A DNA stretch of 64,000 nt from CANDYO01 sp964627795. Its GTDB lineage: Bacteria > Pseudomonadota > Alphaproteobacteria > Rickettsiales > CANDYO01. The DNA is taken from positions 1 through 64,000 of the forward strand of contig CAZVLF010000007.1 in assembly GCA_964627795.1 (NCBI GenBank), in the 5' to 3' direction. The position numbers and the translations under genes were made by a program. Positions 28,119 through 37,169 of the stretch are shown here, piece after piece. The notes under the pieces were generated by a model, which was given only the letters and a program-made list of their open reading frames with translations, made no database searches and was not told the origin of the DNA. Positions within the stretch are counted from its first letter, which is position 1, and every line of letters starts with the position of its first letter.

Positions 28119-29246
28119 CTACCATCTCTTTTCATATTTATTTCTTATATATACAGCAATTCGATTAATCATAACTAATATAAAAATTAAAAATAATATT
28201 GCTGCCGACGTTTTTGATTGAAAACCAAGCTCAGGACTATCAGCCCAAAGAAATATTTGCACAGGTATAGTTGTTGCGGGGTCCAATATTGTGTGTGGGA
28301 TATCTACAATAAAAGCAAGCATCCCAACCATCATTAATGGAGCTGTTTCGCCAATAGCTCTTGATGTTGCCAGAATTACTCCAGTCATGATTCCAGGTAA
28401 TGCAATTGGCAAGGTATGATGAAGAATCATTTGAGTTTTAGTTGCTCCAAGAGCTAATGCTGCTTGTTTTATTGAATTAGGAATCACTCTAACTGCTTCT
28501 CTTGTGGATATAATCATTGTTGGTATAACCATCATTGCTAAAGTTATCCCACCAACTAGAGAAGATGACCTGGCTATATCAAAAATATTAATTAAAACTG
28601 CTAAACCTAGCAATCCAAATACTATTGAAGGAACAGCAGCTAAATTAATAATATTCACTTCAATAAGGGAGGTAAAAATATTTTTGGGCGCAAATTCTTC
28701 AAGATAAATTGCTGCTCCTACTGATAAAGGGATAGATATTATAAGACATACAAAAATAGTATAAATAGTTCCAAATAAGCTTGTTTTAATCCCTGCTAGC
28801 TCTGGTTCTCTTGATTCTTTATTTGTAAAAAAACTAAAATTAAAATATTTTTTAATTTTATTTTGCTTAATTAATTGCTGAATAAGTTTTTGTTCTTCTG
28901 GAACAAAAATACTAAAATCTTTTTTAAATAATGCAGAGCTGAGTTTTCCTGATGAAGAAAGCCATCTCTCACCTTCTTTAATCTCCTGTTCGTAGTTTAT
29001 GCTCAATATGTTAAATTTAGAATTGTTACCAAGAAAAATATCATTTAAATATTTATTCTTATCTTCAATTCGAACAATTTCTTCAGGAATTAAATTGATT
29101 TTATATGAAAAAAAAGATGGTATAGAAGTATAAATAATAGATCCAATAAGAATTATTAAAAATAATATCGACAGAGATATTGCTGAAACGCAATATAATT
29201 TAAACAACTTATCTTTATTATATCTTTTACTCACATGATTAGTCAT
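28119..29246 (-). CDS. pstA: phosphate ABC transporter permease PstA
   Basis: Inner-membrane permease, 375 residues. An N-terminal membrane helix (about 20-43) and a periplasmic insert of about 110 residues precede the core permease, larger than in E. coli PstA (296). Core motifs: SVGAAIYLEEFAP, NLAAVPSIVFGLLGLAVL, and the EAA-like loop QAALALGATKTQMILHHTLP. It overlaps pstC by 8 nt. Confidence 0.95.
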   Translation of the reverse strand: MTNHVSKRYNKDKLFKLYCVSAISLSILFLIILIGSIIYTSIPSFFSYKINLIPEEIVRIEDKNKYLNDIFLGNNSKFNILSINYEQEIKEGERWLSSSGKLSSALFKKDFSIFVPEEQKLIQQLIKQNKIKKYFNFSFFTNKESREPELAGIKTSLFGTIYTIFVCLIISIPLSVGAAIYLEEFAPKNIFTSLIEVNIINLAAVPSIVFGLLGLAVLINIFDIARSSSLVGGITLAMMVIPTMIISTREAVRVIPNSIKQAALALGATKTQMILHHTLPIALPGIMTGVILATSRAIGETAPLMMVGMLAFIVDIPHTILDPATTIPVQIFLWADSPELGFQSKTSAAILFLIFILVMINRIAVYIRNKYEKRW

Positions 29247-30477
29247 AATATTTTCTTCTTTGTCTTTTAACTATAACTAAAGCCCATATATTTAAACTAA
29301 GTGTTATCATAAATAAACATAATGCCAATGCAAAAGCTGATAAAGTCTTTGGGCTATCAAATTCCTGATCTCCTACCAAAAGAGCTACAATTTGGGCAGT
29401 AAATGTGCTCACTGATTCTAACGGATTAAATGTAAGTCTTGCTTGCATTCCAGCTGCCATAGTAACAATCATAGTCTCGCCTACTGCTCTTGAAATAGCT
29501 AATAAAATAGAACTTATAATTCCTCCTGAAGCTGCTGGTAAAATTACTTTAGTTATTGTTTCAGTTTTTGTGGAGCCAAGAGCCAAAGCTGCATCACGAA
29601 GTGATTGTGGCACAGAGCTAATTGCATTGTCGCTTAATGACATTATAAAAGGTATAATCATTATTCCCATAACTAAACCTGCAGCCAAAGCACTTTCTGT
29701 GGAAACATCAAGCCCAAATAATTCTCCTAATATTCGAATGAAGGGTCCTATTACAAGAACTGCGAAATACCCATAAACAACTGTTGGAACGCCAGCAAGA
29801 ATTTCTAAAACTGACTTAAGCTTATTTCTTGTATTTTTGTTTACGTATTCCGATAAATAAATTGCTGAAAATAATCCTAACGGCAAAGCAACCATAATAG
29901 CAATAATTGTAATTAAAGCTGTTCCAGTAATAACAGGAATAACCCCAAATATATTTTTTATTTCGTTATTATAAGACTGAGGAGACCAGTTAAAACCAAA
30001 AATAAAATCCTGAATTGGAATAATATTAAAAAACTTGATCGCTTCAAATAAAATAGTAAATAATATTGCTAAAGTAATTATAAATGATAGAAGAGCAGAA
30101 ATATATAGCATCCAACGAAAAATGCGTTCGCATCTGCTATGAGCATTATAGTTCCCTTTTAATGATGAAGAAATATAGACAAACTGAGCAAAGAAAATAG
30201 TTAAAACACCAATGTAAGAATATGTATAATTTACCTTCTTTCCCAAATATTCATAAAATATAATTAAAAATATAAATAAACTTGATAATATAAAATTAAT
30301 TACACCTAAATATATCCCATAATATGCAGGCTGAGATCTAGGTTTCATTTGATAATAATTAACTAAAAAAGCAATTCTTCTTTTAGCGAAAAAAAAGATT
30401 GAATAGCTTGAAATAACTGTTAACAAGAATAACATAATGTAAGTTAATAAATTTAATGTAAAAACATTGTGAATCAT
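29239..30477 (-). CDS. pstC: phosphate ABC transporter permease PstC
   Basis: Partner permease of PstA, 412 residues with an N-terminal extension of three to four hydrophobic segments (about 1-150) before the core, as in the long alphaproteobacterial form. Core motifs: LPLGLFSAIYLSEY, ILAGVPTVVYGYFAVLV and the loop RDAALALGSTKTETITKVILP. No pstS, phoU or phoBR gene lies near, so the binding protein must be elsewhere or lost. A short inverted repeat (TTTTGTA/TACAAAA, 30486-30509) stands directly before the start. Confidence 0.95.
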   Translation of the reverse strand: MIHNVFTLNLLTYIMLFLLTVISSYSIFFFAKRRIAFLVNYYQMKPRSQPAYYGIYLGVINFILSSLFIFLIIFYEYLGKKVNYTYSYIGVLTIFFAQFVYISSSLKGNYNAHSRCERIFRWMLYISALLSFIITLAILFTILFEAIKFFNIIPIQDFIFGFNWSPQSYNNEIKNIFGVIPVITGTALITIIAIMVALPLGLFSAIYLSEYVNKNTRNKLKSVLEILAGVPTVVYGYFAVLVIGPFIRILGELFGLDVSTESALAAGLVMGIMIIPFIMSLSDNAISSVPQSLRDAALALGSTKTETITKVILPAASGGIISSILLAISRAVGETMIVTMAAGMQARLTFNPLESVSTFTAQIVALLVGDQEFDSPKTLSAFALALCLFMITLSLNIWALVIVKRQRRKYYD

Positions 30478-30509
30478 AGCTATAATTTTGTAAAGAAGAA
30501 GCTACAAAA

Positions 30510-30890
30510 CTTAATCATCATTTTTATATTTATTTAAGTATTGCAGCGATTATTTAGTCTATGTGCCTTTTTATTAGAAATTATTCTAATAATATTTAAA
30601 AATGCAATATGATATATGTTAATATATATCAAAATTTATTACCTATAATTAGCATGTTCTTTGGCTATTACCTCAAAAAAATCTTTAAGAAAAAGGTTCT
30701 AATTTTGATAACAATACTACAAATATTCTATTAGTTGAAAAGTTAAAAGGAAGAAAATAGCAAATTATTTCATTTATAAATTTGTTCAGCATTTACTGCA
30801 ATATTTATCATAATACCTTTTAAAATATCAACTCAGTAATAACTATTATAACGTTGAAACATCTTTAGAAATAAACATTTAAAGCAAAAA
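30510..30890. other. gap upstream of pstC, no gene seen
   Basis: About 380 nt of AT-rich sequence between pstC and the rpsA terminator. Short frames on both strands lack homology or ribosome sites. No tRNA-like cloverleaf or IS end was recognised. It probably carries the pst promoter, but no box stands out from the background. Confidence 0.5.
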
Positions 30891-30924
30891 TAAAAAAGGC
30901 TATCGTAACTTAATACGATAGCCT
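30891..30924 (-). terminator. Rho-independent terminator of rpsA
   Basis: A perfect 10-bp stem (AGGCTATCGT, 30897-30906; ACGATAGCCT, 30915-30924) with an 8-nt loop; on the minus strand it is followed by TTTTTTATTTTT. It lies 26 nt after the rpsA stop codon. Confidence 0.9.
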
Positions 30925-30949
30925 AATTCATTTTTTAAATAACAAATAA

Positions 30950-32680
30950 CTACTTGTTTAAAGCAGCACCAAGGATATCTCCTAAGCTTCCACCACTTGT
31001 TGATTCATTATTACTATATTCTGCAATAGCTTTTTTGTGCTCTTCAACTTCTAAAGCTTTAATTGAAAGATTTAACTTTAATGAAGATGAATCAAAACCA
31101 TTAACTTTGGCCTCAACCTTATCACCTATATTAAAGTTTTCAGTTCTTTGTGAAGCTTTTTCAGATGATAATTCTGATTTTTTAATTAAACCAAAAATAT
31201 TTTCAGCAACTTGAACCACTATGTAATCGTCATGAATTTCGCTAACAGTTCCTTTTACTGCTGAACCTCTTTTGTATTCAGCACTAATTTTTGCATGTGG
31301 ATCTTCAGTCAATTGTTTAATTCCAAGGCTAATTCTTTCTTTCTCAACATCAATAGCAAGAACCTTAACCATAACTTTATGATCTTTTTGGAATTGCTTT
31401 AGTTTATCAACATTGTCCTCTTCCCATGAAATGTCTGATAAGTGAACCAAACCATCAATTTCCTTATCAAAACCAATGAATAATCCGAAATCAACTATAT
31501 TTCTTACTTCCCCTTCAACAACTGAGCCAACTGGATATTTATCAGCAAATTCAGCCCATGGATTTTCACTACATTGTTTCATTCCTAAAGAAATTCTATG
31601 TTTTGAAGCGTCAATGTCTAAAACTATATATTCTACTTCTTGCCCAACATTTACAATTTTCTTAGGATGAATATTATTTTTAGTCCAGCTGACTTCGGAA
31701 ACATGCACTAAACCTTCGATTCCTGGCTCTAATTCAATAAACACACCATAATCAGTAATATTGGTAATTTTGCCTTTTCTTCTTGTTCCTTTTGGATATT
31801 TAGCTTCAATATTCTGCCATGGATTACTTTCAAGCTGTTTCATACCAAGTGAAATACGTTTGCTGTCTTCATTATATTTAATAACTTGAACTTTAACTGT
31901 TTGACCAAGCGTAAGAACTTCAGATGGGTGATTAATTCTTCCCCATGAAATATCAGTAACATGAAGTAAACCATCAACACTACCTAAGTCTATGAATGCA
32001 CCATAATCAGTAATATTTTTAACAACACCCTCTAATACTTGATTTTCTTTAATGTTAGCAAGTAATTCGTGGCGAGCTTCTTCTCTTGAACCTTCTAAAA
32101 TAGCTCTTCTTGAAACAACAACATTTCCTTGCTCTCTATCAATTTTAAGAATCATGAAAGGTTGTAACACTCCCATTAATGGGGTAATATCTTTGATTGG
32201 TCTAATATCAACCTGGCTTCCAGGTAAGAATGCAACAATACCATTAATATCAACAGTATAACCACCCTTAACTTTGCCAAAAATTGTAGCATTAACAGGT
32301 TCTTTTTTCTGTAAAGCTTCTTCCAGAATAACCCAGTATTTTTCACGAACAGCTTTTTCACGGCTTAAAATTGTTTTGCCGCCTCTACTTTCCATTTTTT
32401 CTACAAAAACTTCAACTTTGTCACCTACCTTTAATTCAGGCATGACTCCATCAAATAAAAATTCTCTAAGACTAACTTGGCCTTCATTTTTACCACCAAC
32501 ATCGATGGTTGCATATTCACTATCAAGTTTAATAATTGTTCCGAAAACATTTTCTCCTTCTTTTGCACCAGATTGCAAAGAATTGCTTAATAATTCAGCA
32601 AAGTTTTCATCAGTTTTAAAATTTTCGATTAGTTCAAAATTTGATCTATATTTTGTTTTAGAAAGTAAAGCTTTGGGCAT
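30950..32680 (-). CDS. rpsA: 30S ribosomal protein S1
   Basis: RNA-binding protein that helps mRNA onto the 30S subunit. 576 residues from ATG 32680 (MPKALLSKTKY); the frame is open from a TTG 15 nt upstream but that gives an unusual start. Six S1 (OB-fold) repeats are visible, the middle ones with the typical ITDYGAFIDLGSVDGLLHVTD, ITDYGVFIELEPGIEGLVHV and IVDFGLFIGFDKEIDGLVHL. The usual upstream gene cmk is absent. It has its own strong terminator and is likely a single-gene transcript. Confidence 0.97.
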   Translation of the reverse strand: MPKALLSKTKYRSNFELIENFKTDENFAELLSNSLQSGAKEGENVFGTIIKLDSEYATIDVGGKNEGQVSLREFLFDGVMPELKVGDKVEVFVEKMESRGGKTILSREKAVREKYWVILEEALQKKEPVNATIFGKVKGGYTVDINGIVAFLPGSQVDIRPIKDITPLMGVLQPFMILKIDREQGNVVVSRRAILEGSREEARHELLANIKENQVLEGVVKNITDYGAFIDLGSVDGLLHVTDISWGRINHPSEVLTLGQTVKVQVIKYNEDSKRISLGMKQLESNPWQNIEAKYPKGTRRKGKITNITDYGVFIELEPGIEGLVHVSEVSWTKNNIHPKKIVNVGQEVEYIVLDIDASKHRISLGMKQCSENPWAEFADKYPVGSVVEGEVRNIVDFGLFIGFDKEIDGLVHLSDISWEEDNVDKLKQFQKDHKVMVKVLAIDVEKERISLGIKQLTEDPHAKISAEYKRGSAVKGTVSEIHDDYIVVQVAENIFGLIKKSELSSEKASQRTENFNIGDKVEAKVNGFDSSSLKLNLSIKALEVEEHKKAIAEYSNNESTSGGSLGDILGAALNK

Positions 32681-32695
32681 AGAATAACATACCAA

Positions 32696-32942
32696 ATAAG
32701 AGTTTTATCTCTTTTAACTAAAGGTTAACAACAACCCACCTATGTAAATTAAGCGAGCAATAATGACGCATTCTAATACTTTTTGCTACAATAGTAAAGT
32801 GTATATTCATATATTTATAAGCTAGCCAACAGATTAAAAAATTTTTACCTTAAAATATTCTCGGTTGATTGATTTTAACAAGAAAAATTCCTTTAGATAA
32901 ATTAATCTTATTAATTTTTTGAATTGTTAATGTAAAATATGC
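32696..32942. other. divergent gap between rpsA and a small lipoprotein gene
   Basis: About 320 nt separate rpsA (minus) and the lipoprotein gene (plus). Apart from one promoter-like block near 32943, I see no gene, RNA or repeat here. It should contain the rpsA promoter. Confidence 0.5.
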
Positions 32943-32972
32943 TTGCAATTAAAAATGAATTTCTAGTAAAAT
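32943..32972 (+). promoter_or_regulatory. possible promoter of the lipoprotein-pepP run
   Basis: TTGCAA (32943-32948) and TAAAAT (32967-32972), 18 nt apart, about 30 nt before the ATG at 33002. A weak match in very AT-rich DNA. Confidence 0.35.
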
Positions 32973-33001
32973 AGTTCAATTGATAATTTGACGAGTTTTA
33001 A

Positions 33002-33160
33002 ATGAGAAAGATATTATTTATTATGTTAACCTTTTTACTATCTAGCTGCACTCACTTTGAGCCCAAAGATTTAAAAAGCCCATGTGTTGCTTCTCCAAAT
33101 CATGATAAAACGCCAACACCATGCATTAAAAGGCAAGTTAATGATAATTGGTTAGTTTAA
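33002..33160 (+). CDS. small cysteine-containing lipoprotein (rickettsial type)
   Basis: 52 residues: signal peptide MRKILFIMLTFLLSS with a lipobox LSSC (Cys16 lipidated), then a mature part with KSPCVAS and PTPCIKRQVN. The spacing KSPC...PC.+R.VN matches, from memory, short lipoproteins found in Rickettsia genomes (DUF2706-like), some of which have been discussed as VirB7-like. That naming is inference. It precedes an exported protein gene by 12 nt. Confidence 0.7.
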   Translation: MRKILFIMLTFLLSSCTHFEPKDLKSPCVASPNHDKTPTPCIKRQVNDNWLV

Positions 33161-33172
33161 AGGAAGTAATAC

Positions 33173-33610
33173 ATGATAAAGATATTTGTTTTTTTGGTAG
33201 TGATTTGTACTTCTTTTTTTTCCTGGGCAGAAGGTGAAAACACTGAAGATCAGGTAAAACTTGAATTTGGAACTTGTTATAACACTTTTGATAAAAGCCT
33301 TGAAAATTGCTTACCTTTTGTTTGTTCATATCCTGATATGACTGATGCAAAAGCATGGAAAGCACACGCAATTAAAGGAACAGTTGATGGTTCTTGCTAT
33401 GTAGTTTACTATTCTTATGTTGGAAAAGAAATTGTTGGATCACCTGATCACTGCTTCTATTCTACCAACCAAACACAAAATCTAACCAATGCCTATAAAA
33501 GGCTTTTCTCTTCTAATTCTAATTTTGACATAAACGAAGCAAGAGCTATAATAAACAAAATTAATAATGCCGTTTGTGAAAAAAATCCTAGCAAGAGTAC
33601 AAATAATTAG
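33173..33610 (+). CDS. exported Cys-containing protein of unknown function
   Basis: 145 residues with a clear signal peptide (MIKIFVFLVVICTSFFSWA, cleavage after about residue 19). The mature domain has six cysteines (FGTCYN, ENCLPFVC, GSCYVV, DHCFY, NAVCEKN), probably forming disulfides in the periplasm, and the segment LPFVCSYPDMTDAKAWKAH. I know no named family, though similar secreted proteins occur beside pepP in relatives. AGGA precedes the ATG. It lies between the small lipoprotein and pepP, 2 nt before the latter. Confidence 0.75.
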   Translation: MIKIFVFLVVICTSFFSWAEGENTEDQVKLEFGTCYNTFDKSLENCLPFVCSYPDMTDAKAWKAHAIKGTVDGSCYVVYYSYVGKEIVGSPDHCFYSTNQTQNLTNAYKRLFSSNSNFDINEARAIINKINNAVCEKNPSKSTNN

Positions 33611-33612
33611 AA

Positions 33613-35244
33613 GTGAATGAAAAAATAAAAAAAGTAAGAGAATTATTGATAAAATTTAATCTTGATGGATTTATTTTCTCCTCTAGAGATGAGTTTATAA
33701 ACGAATATTCATCAGACTACCTTAATAGGCTAAAGTTCTTAACTAATTTTACTGGCTCAAATGGAATAGCATTAATTACTCATAATAAGAATTACTTATT
33801 TACTGATGGAAGATATTTGCTTCAAGCTAAACTAGAGCTTGGCAATGATTATGAGGTTAAGTCGATTAATGATTTTTTTTGTGAAGGTGTAATCGGCTAC
33901 GATCCTAAAACCACTATTGCTTCTGATTTAAAATGCACAAATTGCAAATTTGTAGCTTGCCAAAATCTTATCGATTTAATATGGGAGCCCAAGCCCATTC
34001 CTTTACAAAGCAAAATTATACCATATGGAAAGAATTTTGCTGGTGAACAAAGTGAATCTAAAAAACTTAAGTTAAATAATTATCTTCATCAAGAAAATCT
34101 AGATGCCATTATAATAACACGGCCTGAAAATATATGCTGGCTACTAAACATTAGAGCTTTTGATCTTGAATGCACTCCTATTTTACTATCCTACGCAATA
34201 TTTTATAAGAGTGGATTATTAGAAATATTTGCAAACCACCCTGACTTTATTCCTTTAGAAGAATTTGAACAATATGCAAAGAAGATAACTCATAAAAAGG
34301 TTCAAATAGATCCAAATAATAGTTCATTATGGATTCAAAGCTTAATAAAAAATCCTATTTTTAAGGAAGATCCTATAATTTTATGGAAAGCTATTAAAAA
34401 TAAAATTGAAATTGCTAATGCGAAAGCAATCCATAAACTTGATGGCGCAGCTTTAGTAAAACTGCAATATTGGATGAGCAACAGTTCAAATATCAATGAA
34501 TTAGGTGTTTGTGATAAGTTGCTGGAATTAAGAAAGAAATCTAAGAAATTTATTTGTCCATCTTTTCCAACAATCGCAGGGTTTAATGAAAATGGCGCTA
34601 TTATTCACTATCGTCCCAGTGAATCAAGTAATAAAACCATAAATAAAAATGGATTATTGTTATTAGACTCTGGTAGTCATTATTATGGCGGAACAACTGA
34701 TACTACTCGAGTAATATCTTTTGGAAAAGCAACCCATGAACAAAAACTTGATTATACCTTAGTTTTAAAGGGCCATATTGCTTTAGCTCAAGCAGTTTTC
34801 CCTTCAGGCACCACTGGCTCAGAAATTGATATATTAGCAAGGCAATTTCTTTTTAAAGCAAGTAAAAATTATAATCATGGAACTGGTCATGGTGTTGGAA
34901 ATTGCTTAAGCGTTCATGAACCTCCTCAAAATATAAGCAGATTTAGCAAAATTAAACTTATACCTGGCATGATTCTTTCAAATGAACCTGGATATTATGA
35001 AGAAAACAAATATGGAATTAGAATAGAGAGTCTCCTTTTAGTTAAAGAAAAAAAAGGTGGTTTCCTATATTTTAAAACCTTAACTTTAGCCCCTATCGCA
35101 CTGAATTTAGCTATAAAATCATTGCTTACCAAGGAAGAAAAAAGCTGGATTAACAAATATCATTTAACAGTTTATAAACAACTTTCTCCTCTGTTAGAAA
35201 AGAAAGAAAAGCTATTTTTGGAAAAACTATGTAATCCTATTTAG
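33613..35244 (+). CDS. pepP: Xaa-Pro aminopeptidase (M24 family)
   Basis: Metallopeptidase that removes an N-terminal residue before proline. 543 residues, start GTG 33613 (the only in-frame choice right after the previous gene). Two creatinase N-terminal domains (about 1-300) and a C-terminal pita-bread domain. Metal ligands seen: the two Asp in LLLDSGSHYYGGTTDTTRV, His in NHGTGHGVGNCLSVHE, Glu in LSNEPGYYEE and Glu in YGIRIESLL. The double N-terminal arrangement is that of the long APP/APPro form. Confidence 0.93.
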   Translation: MNEKIKKVRELLIKFNLDGFIFSSRDEFINEYSSDYLNRLKFLTNFTGSNGIALITHNKNYLFTDGRYLLQAKLELGNDYEVKSINDFFCEGVIGYDPKTTIASDLKCTNCKFVACQNLIDLIWEPKPIPLQSKIIPYGKNFAGEQSESKKLKLNNYLHQENLDAIIITRPENICWLLNIRAFDLECTPILLSYAIFYKSGLLEIFANHPDFIPLEEFEQYAKKITHKKVQIDPNNSSLWIQSLIKNPIFKEDPIILWKAIKNKIEIANAKAIHKLDGAALVKLQYWMSNSSNINELGVCDKLLELRKKSKKFICPSFPTIAGFNENGAIIHYRPSESSNKTINKNGLLLLDSGSHYYGGTTDTTRVISFGKATHEQKLDYTLVLKGHIALAQAVFPSGTTGSEIDILARQFLFKASKNYNHGTGHGVGNCLSVHEPPQNISRFSKIKLIPGMILSNEPGYYEENKYGIRIESLLLVKEKKGGFLYFKTLTLAPIALNLAIKSLLTKEEKSWINKYHLTVYKQLSPLLEKKEKLFLEKLCNPI

Positions 35245-35308
35245 TTAGTATCATTACTCTTAAAATATTTAAACTTTTATTTAAAAATCAGCATAATAAT
35301 AAAATATA

Positions 35309-36127
35309 TTAGATACTTAAATAATTATTCGCCAGAGATATAAAATCATCTACAGAAAGTTCTTCTGGTCTTTGGGTTAACTTAATTGAAGTATCTTTCA
35401 TCAGCAGGTCTAAATCACAATTAAGCGTTTTTAAACTTACTCTTAGCATTTTTCTTCTTTGGTTAAAAGCAATACGACAAATTTTATCCACTGCTTCAAT
35501 GATATCTATCGGTGGCAATGAAGCTTTAGGGTATAAAGAAATAACACTTGAAGTAACTTTTGGAGGCGGAAAAAAAACATCAGGCTTAAGGTCGAAATGC
35601 CACTCGCAATCACATAATATTTGAGCCATAACGCTTAATCTTCCATAATCACTTGTTGATGGCTTAGCCACAATCCTATCTGCTACTTCTTTTTGAAACA
35701 TTAAAGTTAAGCTTTTGAAATAAGATATATCTTCAAGCCATTTAAATAATAAAACCGTTCCTATATTATATGGCAAATTTGATATGATTTTACTTTTTAC
35801 AGGAATAATATCTCTTTCCCTGATTTTTAGTGCATCTGCATTAAAAATTTCAAGCTGAGGATAATGATTTTTAAGCTCCTGCAAAGCTTGCACACAACGA
35901 TTATCTTGTTCAATAACAATTAATTTTTCAGGCTCATAGACTAAAATTGATCTTGTTAATCCACCTGGTCCAGGTCCGATTTCAATCACATTATCACCTT
36001 TAGTGACTCTTGCCATTCTAACAATTTTATCAGTAATATTTTGATCAAGGATAAAGTTTTGACCTAAATTTTTTTTAGGATTTAAACCATATTTATTAAT
36101 CACTTCTCTTAAATTTAAAAGCTGCAT
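35309..36127 (-). CDS. rsmA: 16S rRNA A1518/A1519 dimethyltransferase
   Basis: RsmA (KsgA) dimethylates two adenines in the 3' end of 16S rRNA, a late step of 30S assembly. 272 residues. Seen: KNLGQNFILDQNITDKI, the AdoMet motif VIEIGPGPGGLTRSIL, catalytic NLPYNIGT and FFPPPKVTSSVI. One nucleotide separates it from trmD upstream. Last gene in yggT-trmD-rsmA. Confidence 0.97.
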   Translation of the reverse strand: MQLLNLREVINKYGLNPKKNLGQNFILDQNITDKIVRMARVTKGDNVIEIGPGPGGLTRSILVYEPEKLIVIEQDNRCVQALQELKNHYPQLEIFNADALKIRERDIIPVKSKIISNLPYNIGTVLLFKWLEDISYFKSLTLMFQKEVADRIVAKPSTSDYGRLSVMAQILCDCEWHFDLKPDVFFPPPKVTSSVISLYPKASLPPIDIIEAVDKICRIAFNQRRKMLRVSLKTLNCDLDLLMKDTSIKLTQRPEELSVDDFISLANNYLSI

Positions 36128-36128
36128 A

Positions 36129-36833
36129 TTATTTTTTCTCTCTTAATAAATCTGGTCTCCTTAAAAGAGTATTTTTTAAAGCATTCTCTTTTCTCCATTT
36201 GGCAATTTCTTTATGATTACCTGACAATAAAACTTGCGGCACCTCCATGCCTTCCCATGAAAAAGGCCTTGTGTATTGATCATATTCTAAAAGGTTACCA
36301 TCCTCTCCTAAGGAAAAACTCTCTTCTAAATTAGCTTCATCATTTTCAATAACACCTGGTAAAATTCTAATGCAACTATCTAAAATAGTTAAAGCTGCAA
36401 CCTCACCTCCAGAAAGAATAAAATCACCAAGTGAATATTCTTTAAATTCATATTTTTTAAAAATTCTTTGATCTACACCTTCATATCTTCCACAAAGCAT
36501 CAAAACATGCTCATTTAAAATAAGTTTTTTTGCTTCTTGCTGATCAAACTTTTGCCCTCGTGGTGAAAAATATAGTAACTGATCAACTTTATTTTTAATG
36601 GTAACAGATTCAATTGCATTTGAAACAACATCTGGTTTCATTAACATTCCAGCGCCACCACCAAAAATTTTATCATCCACTGTTTTAAATTTATCCAGAG
36701 CAAAATCGCGGATATTAACCATATTTAATGAATAAAAATTATTTTCTAAGGCTTTTCCAGCAATAGAATATTTTAATGGTCCAGGAAACATTTCTGGAAA
36801 AAGTGTAAGTATAGATACTTGCCAGGCTTTCAT
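36129..36833 (-). CDS. trmD: tRNA (guanine-N1)-methyltransferase TrmD
   Basis: Methylates G37 of tRNAs reading CNN codons, which prevents +1 frameshifting. 234 residues. Knotted SPOUT fold seen in MLCGRYEGVDQRIF, EYSLGDFILSGGEVAAL and the AdoMet loop; catalytic Asp in the DKIFGGGAGM region. The usual rpsP-rimM-trmD-rplS order is not kept; here it lies between yggT and rsmA. Confidence 0.97.
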   Translation of the reverse strand: MKAWQVSILTLFPEMFPGPLKYSIAGKALENNFYSLNMVNIRDFALDKFKTVDDKIFGGGAGMLMKPDVVSNAIESVTIKNKVDQLLYFSPRGQKFDQQEAKKLILNEHVLMLCGRYEGVDQRIFKKYEFKEYSLGDFILSGGEVAALTILDSCIRILPGVIENDEANLEESFSLGEDGNLLEYDQYTRPFSWEGMEVPQVLLSGNHKEIAKWRKENALKNTLLRRPDLLREKK

Positions 36834-36835
36834 TC

Positions 36836-37126
36836 TTAGAACTTATAAAAATAAGTAAATAAAAATTCTCTTGTAAAACCAATTAATAATATCACAATAA
36901 TTGGTGATAAATCTATTCCATTGATGCTTGGAACATAGCGTCTAATTTTAGAAAAAACTGGCTCAAACAACCTGCCACCAAAATTTAATATGTTATAAAC
37001 TACAGCTTGATGACGATTTAAAATATTAAAATGAACAAGCCAGCCAATTATCATCCACAGAATCATGGCAAATGAGTATAGTGATAAAACATTATTTATT
37101 AAATTTATAAATGGATTTATATTCAT
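36836..37126 (-). CDS. yggT: YggT-family membrane protein
   Basis: 96 residues, two hydrophobic segments (about 10-33, LSLYSFAMILWMIIGWLV, and about 72-92, SPIIVILLIGFTREFLF) and the family motif LFEPVFSKIRRYVPSINGIDLSPI. YggT proteins are small inner-membrane proteins linked to osmotic tolerance or division; the exact role is not known. First gene of the yggT-trmD-rsmA run, divergent from the PotD-like gene, 43 nt away. Confidence 0.9.
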   Translation of the reverse strand: MNINPFINLINNVLSLYSFAMILWMIIGWLVHFNILNRHQAVVYNILNFGGRLFEPVFSKIRRYVPSINGIDLSPIIVILLIGFTREFLFTYFYKF

Positions 37127-37169
37127 TTCATGCTAACCTAGAAAAAATTTTATATAACATTATCACTAA

